From Symbiodinium natans (taxonomy: Eukaryota; Sar; Dinophyceae; Suessiales; Symbiodiniaceae): a stretch of 64,000 bases of DNA. Under the pieces are notes generated by a model. It was not told where the DNA came from. It worked only from the letters and a program-made list of their open reading frames with translations, and did no database searches. Both the position numbers and the translations under genes were made by a program. Numbering within the stretch: the first letter of the stretch is position 1; each line of letters begins with the position of its first letter. Shown here piece after piece: positions 19,139 through 28,349 of this stretch. The stretch spans positions 1 to 64,000 of the forward strand of contig CAJNDS010000657.1 in NCBI GenBank assembly GCA_905221605.1, in the 5' to 3' direction.

Positions 19139-21920
19139 GCTGGTCCTGGGCCGCCTGCTGGCGCTCGGCCGCCTCCCAGTCCTCCCTTTCCTGCCTCAAG
19201 TCGTCTGCAGTAGCATATGCGTCACGCTCGGACGCTCGCCGCTCAACAGGGGTGGGCAGCCTGGGGCCCTGTGTTTGTAGTGGAGGGACGCGCAAGTGAC
19301 CTAGCGCACCCTTCCGTTTGGTGGCAACGCCGGCCTGATAAATAGGCCCTACAACGTGCTGCAACCCATATCTACACATCGAGGTGTGTTCAATATGGTA
19401 TCGAAGCCGGGTGGTGGAGTGAAAGTCTTTGAGGCACCACCTGCAAGTGGCGTCGACAATATACTGCATGCTGTGCGAAACCACACCATGGGAGCGATGC
19501 AAGTGTACTGCCAAGGCATGCTTTGTTTTGCTTTGGTGGTGGCACACTCGGCAGGGGAAGGACACCGGAGCCGGGGCTGGCAGGCGGTCGGCTTCAAGAG
19601 GAGTCGCAGGTAGCGCTTGCCGCCAGTGATCGTGGCATGCTCGTAGGAGCGTGCCGAAGCGGCTCAAGCGCCGGCATGTGCGCAGCAGAGTGGCAGCGTT
19701 GGCTTGCACCTGACGGCGTAGCGCAGAAGCAACATCTCCGGATAGGCCAGCTGCTGCCCAGACGACCCGAGCAGAAGCCAGTAGACTTTGAGGCCAGGCA
19801 GCGTCGCGATAATAGGCGGCCTCGAACAGGTCCCAGACACGCGAAGGTGCATGGCAGCAAAGCTGGATGAGAAGCCTGCAGCGAGCGACCAAGAGGGCTT
19901 CTCGTGGGGACTGCAAGGGCATGAGGACCTCAAGGGCGCAGTTGGCGGCGTGATGCCCCTCCTGCCATGACTGCCAAATCTTCCTGCGGATGCGGTCAAG
20001 CAGTCCCTCTAGTGGCTTGAGACTGCGTGGTCCTGGCGCCAACGAGGTGGCCAGGGTGGCATAAGCTGCAGGGAGGATTCTACCTGACACCCAACCTTCA
20101 CGGACTGGCCAGGGCAACCGAGACCTTGTGAGGAGAGAGCCTGCGGCGTGCTCCGCTGCTCGCCCCCGGCTGACTGCATTCTCAATGTCGTGCCGGCCAT
20201 TGTCGCGTGGTAGCTGAGGCACTCCCAAGTATTTGTATTCGGAGGCGATGCGGACATGCTCGTCTAGGATAGGGATGCTGGCAGTGCCTTGCAGCATGTC
20301 TCCCCTCACCCGGTCGGCCCCTGCACCCCGCGGGTCGATGAGGAACTCTGTCTTACCGGGGCCGGTGTTGACCCGCAGGCGGAAGGCCCGGAAAATCTGA
20401 AAGACAACGTTACCCATGCGCATCACTGTCTCAGGGACATCCCCTGCGTGGTCCACATCAGCCAGGAGGACAAGCCAGGCTATCGCACAAGGTTCAGCTT
20501 GCTCGTCGGCGCACGCAATTGCAATGGAATGATGTGCGATCCCAACCAATGCGAGTTCTTGGTTGACTTTGGCAATGATGCAGGTCATTACCGCACCGAA
20601 CAACACATCCGCAAGCCCATCGCCAGGGCGGCTGCCGCGGGCGGCAAGCACAGGGAGGCGGTCTCCCTGCAAGAGCCAGCTAGAGCCTCGAACACAATCC
20701 CGGAGCATGGCTATTTCAGCCTCGTCAAGTCCCAGGACCTGTAGGGCCCCCCTATCCAGGAGGTCCTGCACCCACGGCAGCACAGCTTCCGCTCTCGCTG
20801 CTCCAGAGGATTCTCCAAAAAGAAGCTCGCGGTCAACCTCGTAGAAAGCTGCCTGCACATCGACAAACAGAGCGATATGTGACCTGCTAGCCTGGGCGGT
20901 AAGGCCGGCCGCGACGCGAAAGGCAGCTAGTGCATAACCAACATGCATGCCCGGCCTGCCCCCCAGTTGAAGTGGCTGATAGGCGTTGACAACCTTGCGG
21001 CCGATAGTGCTTCGCAGGTGGCTATGCCAGACTTTCGCTACCCCATTCAGCAGCACTATGGACCGGTAGTTGGCCGGTAATGCCGCCGGTCCTTTCTTGT
21101 ACAGCGCGCAGGCAATCGCATGCTTGAAATCGCTAGGTTCGCGACCAGTCAGGGCAAGCTTAAGATGCAACTGCCACGTCCATCGCCCGGCCATGGCGGG
21201 CTGGGACGCCCAAAGTCCGTTGCGAATACCATCCGGGCCCGGCGCTTTGGCGGGTTTCTGTTTCCTGCAAAGTTGTTCCACTTGCAGGAGAGTGGGTGCT
21301 ACATCAGGAAGGGCCTTGCCAGGGGTGCTCTGCCAAGCAGCGTGGGTGTCCGCCAAGGCCTGGGGAGTGACAACTGTTCCGTGCTCCTGACCACGGAACT
21401 GCTCCCGTAGCTCGCCTTGGATATCATACCCGCCCGCTGCTCGGACTCGGCGCCTGTCAGCCGCGCGCCTGGACGCCCAGCGCAGGTGTAGAAGCGCCTG
21501 ATCTGGACGGCCACGCACATGCCACGACGCAGTCGCAGCAGACAGGAGTGACTGCATGTGTGCAACTTTGTCTCGCCGGCCGAGCCTGTGCAGGCGGTAT
21601 CGTAATCGATTCTCCTGCCCGGAGAGTACTGCTACCCTTCGCCAGACATCGAGTCTGCGGGCCCCACCTGGGCGCTCTCGCCAGGCTCGGAAACACCTGC
21701 CCAACCAGGCTTGCTTGGCTCTTACGACTGCGAGAGCTTTTTCCCTTCGCACTTGCTTGAGCTGGCAAAGGTGGCGCCATGCTTCCTCGCTGAGGTAAGG
21801 CTGGGACGGCTTGGCTCTCGGTCGGCGGGGGAGACCATCCTGGAACCTCTTGTAGGCCTGTGACAGTTGCTGGACCTTCCTACTAACGTAAGCTCTCCAA
21901 CAGCAAGCACAGGCATGTGG
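18783..21920 (-). CDS. Retroelement reverse transcriptase with zinc fingers
   Basis: The frame is open from 21920 to 18783. An ATG is not needed, because it appears to continue the upstream endonuclease frame after a one-base slip. Reverse transcriptase blocks follow the order KAPGPDGI, NYRSIVLLNG, LQLGGRPG, ALFVDVQAAFYEVDR (first catalytic Asp), GSRPGDGLADVLF and NTGPGKTEFL. At the second catalytic motif, where xxDD is expected, the sequence reads IAWLVLLADVDHAGD. The spacing to GKTE fits loss of three residues, so polymerase activity is doubtful. About residues 690-760 carry two Cys/His fingers (CRVC...H...H and CRWC...H...C). The product would prime reverse transcription at a nicked target. 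Confidence 0.85.
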   Translation of the reverse strand, partial: PHACACCWRAYVSRKVQQLSQAYKRFQDGLPRRPRAKPSQPYLSEEAWRHLCQLKQVRREKALAVVRAKQAWLGRCFRAWRERPGGARRLDVWRRVAVLSGQENRLRYRLHRLGRRDKVAHMQSLLSAATASWHVRGRPDQALLHLRWASRRAADRRRVRAAGGYDIQGELREQFRGQEHGTVVTPQALADTHAAWQSTPGKALPDVAPTLLQVEQLCRKQKPAKAPGPDGIRNGLWASQPAMAGRWTWQLHLKLALTGREPSDFKHAIACALYKKGPAALPANYRSIVLLNGVAKVWHSHLRSTIGRKVVNAYQPLQLGGRPGMHVGYALAAFRVAAGLTAQASRSHIALFVDVQAAFYEVDRELLFGESSGAARAEAVLPWVQDLLDRGALQVLGLDEAEIAMLRDCVRGSSWLLQGDRLPVLAARGSRPGDGLADVLFGAVMTCIIAKVNQELALVGIAHHSIAIACADEQAEPCAIAWLVLLADVDHAGDVPETVMRMGNVVFQIFRAFRLRVNTGPGKTEFLIDPRGAGADRVRGDMLQGTASIPILDEHVRIASEYKYLGVPQLPRDNGRHDIENAVSRGRAAEHAAGSLLTRSRLPWPVREGWVSGRILPAAYATLATSLAPGPRSLKPLEGLLDRIRRKIWQSWQEGHHAANCALEVLMPLQSPREALLVARCRLLIQLCCHAPSRVWDLFEAAYYRDAAWPQSLLASARVVWAAAGLSGDVASALRRQVQANAATLLRTCRRLSRFGTLLRACHDHWRQALPATPLEADRLPAPAPVSFPCRVCHHQSKTKHALAVHLHRSHGVVSHSMQYIVDATCRWCLKDFHSTTRLRYHIEHTSMCRYGLQHVVGPIYQAGVATKRKGALGHLRVPPLQTQGPRLPTPVERRASERDAYATADDLRQEREDWEAAERQQAAQDQLGPAALEVHQRAAPDHIPPAERPCRWGAKWGCPLCPHCYRGPPRQVVCLENLSGGRHCAVPPMVWLGKGLLVAYPAGLVSVLAYLGMLRAHCLANSSLLGCCPLLADGSFGTGACPYL

Positions 21921-23704
21921 TCACGTCTGCCCAACAGAATGTCGAATTCAGGGAGGGGCGCTGTATACGTGACTCTGCATTGTGCCTCGGACACCAGCCA
22001 ATGATCAAGGCGTTTGCTGAGGCCGCTTGCGTGTTGCCAGGTCCAATCATGACCGTGGTGGATGGTAGTGAAAGTGGCTGGTGCCACGAGCCTGGCCTGT
22101 CTGCTCAGTTGGGCAAGCTTGTCATCACCGAGCCTAGGAGCCTGAAGAGTAACCCTACGACCGACAAGGATGTCGTCGACGTCGGAGGCTGCGAAGTCGG
22201 CATTAGCATCAACGCCTAGCAGGAGGGTAGCATCGGAGGGAAGATGGCTAAGATGTGTCCCCAGGGCTCCCCAGAACGCTGAAATCTCTGTGCTCGGCCT
22301 ATCAGCATGCGGGGCATGAGCGGAGATAATGCACAGCGGAGGGCATACCGCACGAGTTTTGATGATGAGCATCTGCGGTGTGGAGCATACAATGACCCAT
22401 GCATCCATAGAGTCGCAGTGCGGGACCCAGTCCGAGCGCAACCAAATTTCGCATCCGTACCGTCCTTGCCGGTCCGCCCCGGAGCGCCATGTCAGAAAAT
22501 CACCGGAGACCCAGCGGCCCTGTCTGGACCTGCATTCTTGCAGGGTGACGAGGTGCACTTGCAAATCCCTCAGTTGTTTATGGAGATAAGCCCGACGCTG
22601 TCCCGAGCCAGTTCTATTGAAGAAATGCGGCATGGTATCCTTGATAGATTGGATGTTTGCCTGCACTGCTCGAAAAGCCAGGTGGGCCGGCTTGGGCACA
22701 GGTGGCACAGACTCGCTGTCGCTGGTTTCGGCGTCGCGGGCGACGATGTCCTCTGCTGGCATGGGCATGTCCCACTGGAGAAGGACTTTCGTCCCATCAA
22801 CCACCCGCCCGTATGGTACCAGCCAGAGATCGTCCGCAGCCGCTGCCCACAGCGCCGAGTGATGTGGCGCACACACAGGACGCTCAACACCTAAGTTGCC
22901 ATCTTTGGCCGCAAGACCGGCAAGAGTGTCGAGAAGTTCATTGACAACGAAGCCTGCATGGCCGGGGACATGTGCAAGCCTAGTAGCAACACGAGTTTGC
23001 AGGGCTTGCCACGCCCGACGGGCGTCCTTGGCCCACTCAGCCGCCGCCGAGGCATGGCCAGCTGCAACACCGAGTGCTGCTTGATTATCAACAGCGGCAG
23101 TGACAACAGTGGGCTTGGCGTGCCACGCCGCAGCATTGGCATCCAACCACACGCAAGCCCACAAGGCTGCAGTCTGTAGCGCCGCGAGTTCTGCGGCATA
23201 CGAAAGAAGCCCAGGGGCGACTGACCATTGTTGGCACACGACGCCGTGTTCCCAGCCCAACCGGTACCACTGTCCAGCGTGCCAGCCCCAAACCACGAAT
23301 GCCCATGCACCCGTGTGCAAGCCGGTACCGTCAGTGGAGATCAGGACCTGCTCAGGAACTCCGCTGGTCCATGGCGGGTACGCGTGCCAGGCCTGTTGCA
23401 GCTGCCATGGTACTTGGGAGGGCAGGGAGGTTGGAAGGTCGTCCGCCAACCAGTATTCATACAGCTTCTCCTGCAGCTGGCCCGCAGGAGTGATGTCAGC
23501 CTCCCAACGCGTGCTAGAATGCCGGTTCCACACTGGAGCCCCCCGGGGGCGGAGGTAGCACAGTCGAAGGGAGCTCCTAGCGATGGCTTGTGCGATAGAG
23601 GTCACTCGCGGCGGTGTCGTGCGCCATAAGTCGGTGTGTGCGCCTGAGTAGGGCTTCCACCACCGCGCCAGAGCGGGCTCAGCGCGCAGCTCGGAGTCGG
23701 GCAT
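21722..23704 (-). CDS. Retroelement RNase H plus EEP endonuclease
   Basis: I take the ATG at 23704, ten bases after the stop codon of the upstream frame begins. RNase H comes first: STDGTG (Asp), AAELAAL (Glu), VDNQAAL (Asp) and HVPGHAGFVVNELLDTLA supply the full acidic set. The EEP endonuclease follows: RAVQANIQS, VTLQE (Glu), ISAHAPH, LGVDANADF (Asp/Asn), LDHWLV and RRDHMP (Asp-His). Both active sites look intact. The last ~60 codons are probably out of frame: between about 21840 and 21920 the sensible reading moves to the reverse transcriptase frame. RNase H placed ahead of endonuclease and polymerase is unusual. Confidence 0.85.
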   Translation of the reverse strand: MPDSELRAEPALARWWKPYSGAHTDLWRTTPPRVTSIAQAIARSSLRLCYLRPRGAPVWNRHSSTRWEADITPAGQLQEKLYEYWLADDLPTSLPSQVPWQLQQAWHAYPPWTSGVPEQVLISTDGTGLHTGAWAFVVWGWHAGQWYRLGWEHGVVCQQWSVAPGLLSYAAELAALQTAALWACVWLDANAAAWHAKPTVVTAAVDNQAALGVAAGHASAAAEWAKDARRAWQALQTRVATRLAHVPGHAGFVVNELLDTLAGLAAKDGNLGVERPVCAPHHSALWAAAADDLWLVPYGRVVDGTKVLLQWDMPMPAEDIVARDAETSDSESVPPVPKPAHLAFRAVQANIQSIKDTMPHFFNRTGSGQRRAYLHKQLRDLQVHLVTLQECRSRQGRWVSGDFLTWRSGADRQGRYGCEIWLRSDWVPHCDSMDAWVIVCSTPQMLIIKTRAVCPPLCIISAHAPHADRPSTEISAFWGALGTHLSHLPSDATLLLGVDANADFAASDVDDILVGRRVTLQAPRLGDDKLAQLSRQARLVAPATFTTIHHGHDWTWQHASGLSKRLDHWLVSEAQCRVTYTAPLPEFDILLGRRDHMPVLAVGELTLVGRSSNCHRPTRGSRMVSPADREPSRPSLTSARKHGATFASSSKCEGKKLSQS

Positions 23705-23711
23705 CAAAACT

Positions 23712-26700
23712 TTAACCAAAGCGCTGTGGGAACAATGGGAGACCCAGAGGAATAGAAGGAGGGAGTGGGGAACCACTCCTCCAAGGGAGCAGCCACGGAA
23801 CCCCAAAAGGGTCAGAAGCAAAGGCCAGAGAGGCCGGCGATGGGGAGCGGCCCACAGAGGCGCGGGGTATAAGCACATCACCATTCCGCAGAAGGACATC
23901 AGAGGGGTCCATATTAGCAGTACCGCGAACGACATGGGTGAGTGGTGGTGAGCGTGCCAGTTGGCGACAGACAGGACTCCTATCCCATACCACAACATTG
24001 ACACGATTGGCTTCGTCGCAACGCAGACAGAGATGTAGTCCCGCATCTGGTATCCATGGTACGGGCGCCCATCGGGCATGTTGCCCGCTCCATTCAGTGA
24101 TAAAGCTAGCAGCCGTAGGGCGCCAAGAGGCCCCGGCAGGCAACGGAACAACCTGCTTGGGGCGGTCAGGCCGCCAGAGGGTGACCTGGTCCCTTTGAGT
24201 CAAGAGAAAGGGCAGTTGCCAAACGGCGTGGTGTCGCGCCTGCTCGGCCGTGAGGCAGATGGGCATAGGCCCCGGGACACGAGCTGCCGCGGGAGGGCGC
24301 GCGATAATCATGTCTCCGTGCCGCAGCTTAGGGACGCTGGCTCCAACCTGGGTGGCACCACTGCCGCAAGGCGCAAGATACTCCATATCCTCTCCCAGAG
24401 AGCGAGGGAACAGCCTCCAAGGCGTGTCGCGCAACATCAGTCTAGCATGAACAGTGCCACCGACGGAAACTGCAACACAAACCAGTGGCTTAGGCGGACA
24501 GGGAACCAGATGCATTGCCCCCATACTGATCGCAGGCCAGACAGGGGCATGGCAAGCCCCCCAGTCTAGGAGGTCATATTGCATGGTGGAAAAGACGTGC
24601 ACATCCGACATGTGCGTGTGAGTGCGAAAGGGCGTAGCAGGTCCTTGTATGGGGCATAGGGCCTGGACCCAAGGAAAACTCGCCAGACCTACTGTGTTCC
24701 CTACGCTGCGCAAGGAGGGATTAACGGGGTAACAGGACTGCCCGACCGCAAGGACACGCGGCTCCAGGCGATTGCTGGAGCTGGCGAGTCTGCGCGACCT
24801 GGACCTGCTGGCGACCCTGGGACAAGCTGAAGTGCTGGAGCTAGAGCTCACCTCAAATTCAGTCTCCATGGAGAGGGCCGTATGTATATTAAACCACGCC
24901 AACAGAAGAAGGGGCCCGCCCAGCTTGCACTTAGTCCCTAGTGCTAGAAGCAAGAGTAGTCGAGGCGGGGCGACCCTGAGCGCGGTGCTTCGGGGCCGAG
25001 AAGGTAGTGGTTTATGCGCTCTTCCGGGCCGGATGACATCAGCATCTCGCAAGTCAACTTGCATAGTCGCCTCAGAGTGGTACAGCACATCGGGATGGCC
25101 TGCCAAGGTCCAGGGCCCTTCAGGGGCTTGACGCCGGAAGACATGGGTAATGAAACCCACATCCGCAATGGCAGGTGCTACCAAGCACTCGGTTTGCCCC
25201 TCTCCTCGCACCAGAATATGCACTCGGTGCGGCAAGCTGCATGCGGCAACCATGTGTACCTGCTGGCCCCAGGCCCACGGGGACGGTATCCATCGGCCTT
25301 GGATGCCTGCGGAAAGGAAAGCATCAAACGCGCCCAGGTGTGGTAGCCATTCTGCTCCGGCAGGAACCGTCATAACTTGAGGCTGGCACCCGGGGCTCCA
25401 GAGAATACACTCCCAAGAGGGGATGACATGCAAGAAGCGCTGCCATAGCGTGCAATGGCGAAGAGCGGAGACAGAATGAATATGTACTACACCCCCTCGA
25501 CGGCCAGTTCGGATGTGCCCAAGGGGGGAAGCATAGAAAACATCTCCCGATCGGAGCGATAAGGTCGGAGACAGGCGCTCCAAGCTGTCTGCCTGCTCAG
25601 TCTGGCTTATTGTAGGCTCAATGGCCACCGGAGGGTACAGCTGTCCGAAAGCGCCCGGGGTGCGTGCCGCTATTGCATCAGCGTACCAATCTAGCCGGGC
25701 TCTGCGGGGCAACAGCAAGCAAATCTGCCATGTCTCCGAAACGATCAAAATGCAGGCGGACCCAGTATCCGGTGGTACCGCAACCAGCTCCAAGATACTA
25801 CTGGAAGGGTTCGGCCAGATCGGTAGAACTGACCGTGCCCATGGCGGCTCATCCTTGAGGAGTAACCCGACCAGCCATCCCCATTCGCAGGAGCAGCTGA
25901 CCTCATGCACATCTCCGGCATCAGCGAAGGGGGTGCGCAGCCGCAGCCGGAAGGTGTTGCTCGCAGATAGCGGCCGGAGGGTACGCTGGTGGTAATCCTC
26001 ATGCCACGGAAAGGCACCTGCCAAGGGAACCTCTTGAACCCGCGTATCCCCAGATTGTTGCACCATGGAGGTGCCTGCCCAAAACAACCCGAGCGCTAAT
26101 ACCCACCTAGGGGAGAAGACGGCTACAAGGGCAACCATGGGGGCTAGAAGGGGGAAGGCGTGATCAGCACTAGAGGTCTGATGTATCTGCCAGTGCACGG
26201 CTGTGAGCCGAGGCGGTGACGCGTCAAGCTGCAGGGAGGCGCCCATAACAAAGGGGACACCTATAAGAAGGGCAGTCTCGGCAACATTCACGGTAGTGCA
26301 AGAACACATGCGCAGACACACCATGACATCGGCCCCTTGCCAAAGTATATGCGTCACAGCCCTGGGCGGGCCATATCGGATATCATCCGGCTCCAACGGC
26401 GCGCCAGTTTCAACGCGTGCTGCAGGTAAGTGTCGGGTGTTCCCGTGCATGTGGCAGCTCATGTACAGGGGGAATTCCGGCAGGGCGGTGGCAACTTGCA
26501 TAGCTTTGGCATGAGTCATCAAGGTAGCCATGATCGCGGCTGACAAGGTTCCGGTTTCGGACTGGAGAGACAGGGCCGCGAGCCAGAGCATTACAAAGCG
26601 CCCGAGCCAGGCTCCACTCGCCCTGCTATTGGCTGCCACCCTCTCAGCGGCCCAAAAGGGCAGACAGTCTCCGTCCCTGAGGGCAAACTCGCCCGCATGA

Positions 26701-28349
26701 GCTGCACCCACCGGCGGAAGAACGGTCCCAGTTTGATTGCCCATAGAGAATGCAGCTAGCTCCCCAGCCACGACACTACGGGGTAGCACGCTCGGCACGG
26801 AAAGCCTCGGCGACCAGAGGAGCACATGCACCTGATCCTCGTGGGGGGCACTGGTAATGAGATGGACAGCCGAGCGGTCCGGCTGGGGGTGGACTGGAAC
26901 AACCGGGGCGAGACCCTCACGCGTGGCCCACTGACTGCAGACCACCAGCAAAACACGCAGGCAATCCGGAGACATAAGAAGGCGACCCGTAACCGGGCGT
27001 CTCAAACAGCCTGGGTGGTAAATATGAAACCGAACCGCAGTGCGAGCCGGACATTCCGGTAAAAGAGTGATACGGCCTGCCTGCCACGCCTGCCAAGTGG
27101 GGGAAAGATGCGCCTGCAGGAAGCCATACTGCGACGGAACAGCCTGACGAACAGCGAGTGAGAGGCAGTTTCCGTAGGTGGGGATTGCGAAGTCCGGTAC
27201 GCCCCCATGCACGGACGCATGGTGCACGGTCCGTGCCTGCGCCGGTAGAGAAGGAGTGTCGGTGTCCATGGGGTTCGCATCAGTAGACATGCAGTATGCT
27301 GATAGGAGCAGGGTGGTCCAAAGCACTGGGCGGTACGCGCCAACAATGCCGGCAAAGATCCAGATCCCAACGGGCCGACCGCTAGCTCCTGTGCTCCTAA
27401 TCGTGCTGCTTGCGGACGCCGCCTCCGGCGCTGGTTCGTTGGAGGGCACAGCAGGCCCCAGAGCGGAGTGGGTGACGTCGCTATGCGCTTGATGGCCTGC
27501 AATCCTGCGGAGCAGTCGGAGGGCTTCTCCCAACTGATGTGTGGCTGCTTCCCAAGCAAGAAGAGAGGTGTCATTAGGGGTCAGGGAAACAGGAGTTTGA
27601 CAGGCCGCTTCGCAAGTTTCCATGACACGGATGGGTACAGCCGGGACCGCAGTTGCTTCCACAGTGGGGGCCGTGGGCCCAGCTGACGCACTGGCTATAC
27701 CAGCCGGTAGCTGGTGGGGCCTCTGTCCTCCAGGGCCAGCATTGAGGGGCCCGCCCCAGTCGCTGCGTGTAAAAACGGGCAGCTCCTCTTCCTCCTCCCA
27801 AGGACTCAAGTACGTGACGGGACCTTGCTGGTCGAAGTTCATACCCACAGCGAAAAGCTGGCCGTGTCGCAGTCCTGTGAGGGAAGAGCCGTACCTAAAA
27901 ATCTGTTGGTCACGGACCAAGCAAAATCGCTGAGGAACGACCGGCTGCAGAGTGAAAGTGGCAATGGCCCACTGCATCAAGGCATCCCAGTCCAGGGGGT
28001 TGGACTTGCTTTCGAAAACCGCCGCACGATCTTGCCACATGCATACAATGAAGATGTTAGTAGCTGCGCGGCCTCTCGGAACATAGATCCAGTGATTAAT
28101 ATTATGGTGCAAGCTGGGAAGGACCTGGAAAAGCCGACCATCGTTGTCCAGTCTAACCGGAGAATGCGCACTGATAATGGCAATACGAGCATCCGTAATA
28201 GTGCGTGTATCACGGGGCAGGTCTACAGGGGTAGGGACACCGAAAGTCCAAACCCGAGTGGGCGGGTGGGCTGGGCGACGGCTCCGAGTGAGAGGGCCGC
28301 ACCGACCCAAAGGAAGAGAAGCTGCGGTCGAGTGGTACCGGACACCCAC
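23712..28349 (-). CDS. Giant unknown retroelement protein (1545 codons) with repeated modules
   Basis: No catalytic motif was recognised. Related segments recur through the protein: LRSGDVFYASPLG, LRDGDCLPFW, LRHGDMIIARPP and LRNGDVLIPRAS. Two longer repeats match as ILWSPGCQPQVMTVPAGAEW and TLWRPDRPKQVVPLPAGASW, each followed some 20 residues later by GRWIPSPW or ARWAPVPW. A Ser/Arg-rich stretch and several hydrophobic segments are present. It precedes the RNase H-endonuclease frame and probably fills the place of a LINE ORF1. The stop TAA at 23712-23714 is almost touching the next ATG, which suggests reinitiation or a readthrough polyprotein. Confidence 0.7.
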   Translation of the reverse strand: MGVRYHSTAASLPLGRCGPLTRSRRPAHPPTRVWTFGVPTPVDLPRDTRTITDARIAIISAHSPVRLDNDGRLFQVLPSLHHNINHWIYVPRGRAATNIFIVCMWQDRAAVFESKSNPLDWDALMQWAIATFTLQPVVPQRFCLVRDQQIFRYGSSLTGLRHGQLFAVGMNFDQQGPVTYLSPWEEEEELPVFTRSDWGGPLNAGPGGQRPHQLPAGIASASAGPTAPTVEATAVPAVPIRVMETCEAACQTPVSLTPNDTSLLAWEAATHQLGEALRLLRRIAGHQAHSDVTHSALGPAVPSNEPAPEAASASSTIRSTGASGRPVGIWIFAGIVGAYRPVLWTTLLLSAYCMSTDANPMDTDTPSLPAQARTVHHASVHGGVPDFAIPTYGNCLSLAVRQAVPSQYGFLQAHLSPTWQAWQAGRITLLPECPARTAVRFHIYHPGCLRRPVTGRLLMSPDCLRVLLVVCSQWATREGLAPVVPVHPQPDRSAVHLITSAPHEDQVHVLLWSPRLSVPSVLPRSVVAGELAAFSMGNQTGTVLPPVGAAHAGEFALRDGDCLPFWAAERVAANSRASGAWLGRFVMLWLAALSLQSETGTLSAAIMATLMTHAKAMQVATALPEFPLYMSCHMHGNTRHLPAARVETGAPLEPDDIRYGPPRAVTHILWQGADVMVCLRMCSCTTVNVAETALLIGVPFVMGASLQLDASPPRLTAVHWQIHQTSSADHAFPLLAPMVALVAVFSPRWVLALGLFWAGTSMVQQSGDTRVQEVPLAGAFPWHEDYHQRTLRPLSASNTFRLRLRTPFADAGDVHEVSCSCEWGWLVGLLLKDEPPWARSVLPIWPNPSSSILELVAVPPDTGSACILIVSETWQICLLLPRRARLDWYADAIAARTPGAFGQLYPPVAIEPTISQTEQADSLERLSPTLSLRSGDVFYASPLGHIRTGRRGGVVHIHSVSALRHCTLWQRFLHVIPSWECILWSPGCQPQVMTVPAGAEWLPHLGAFDAFLSAGIQGRWIPSPWAWGQQVHMVAACSLPHRVHILVRGEGQTECLVAPAIADVGFITHVFRRQAPEGPWTLAGHPDVLYHSEATMQVDLRDADVIRPGRAHKPLPSRPRSTALRVAPPRLLLLLALGTKCKLGGPLLLLAWFNIHTALSMETEFEVSSSSSTSACPRVASRSRSRRLASSSNRLEPRVLAVGQSCYPVNPSLRSVGNTVGLASFPWVQALCPIQGPATPFRTHTHMSDVHVFSTMQYDLLDWGACHAPVWPAISMGAMHLVPCPPKPLVCVAVSVGGTVHARLMLRDTPWRLFPRSLGEDMEYLAPCGSGATQVGASVPKLRHGDMIIARPPAAARVPGPMPICLTAEQARHHAVWQLPFLLTQRDQVTLWRPDRPKQVVPLPAGASWRPTAASFITEWSGQHARWAPVPWIPDAGLHLCLRCDEANRVNVVVWDRSPVCRQLARSPPLTHVVRGTANMDPSDVLLRNGDVLIPRASVGRSPSPASLAFASDPFGVPWLLPWRSGSPLPPSIPLGLPLFPQRFG

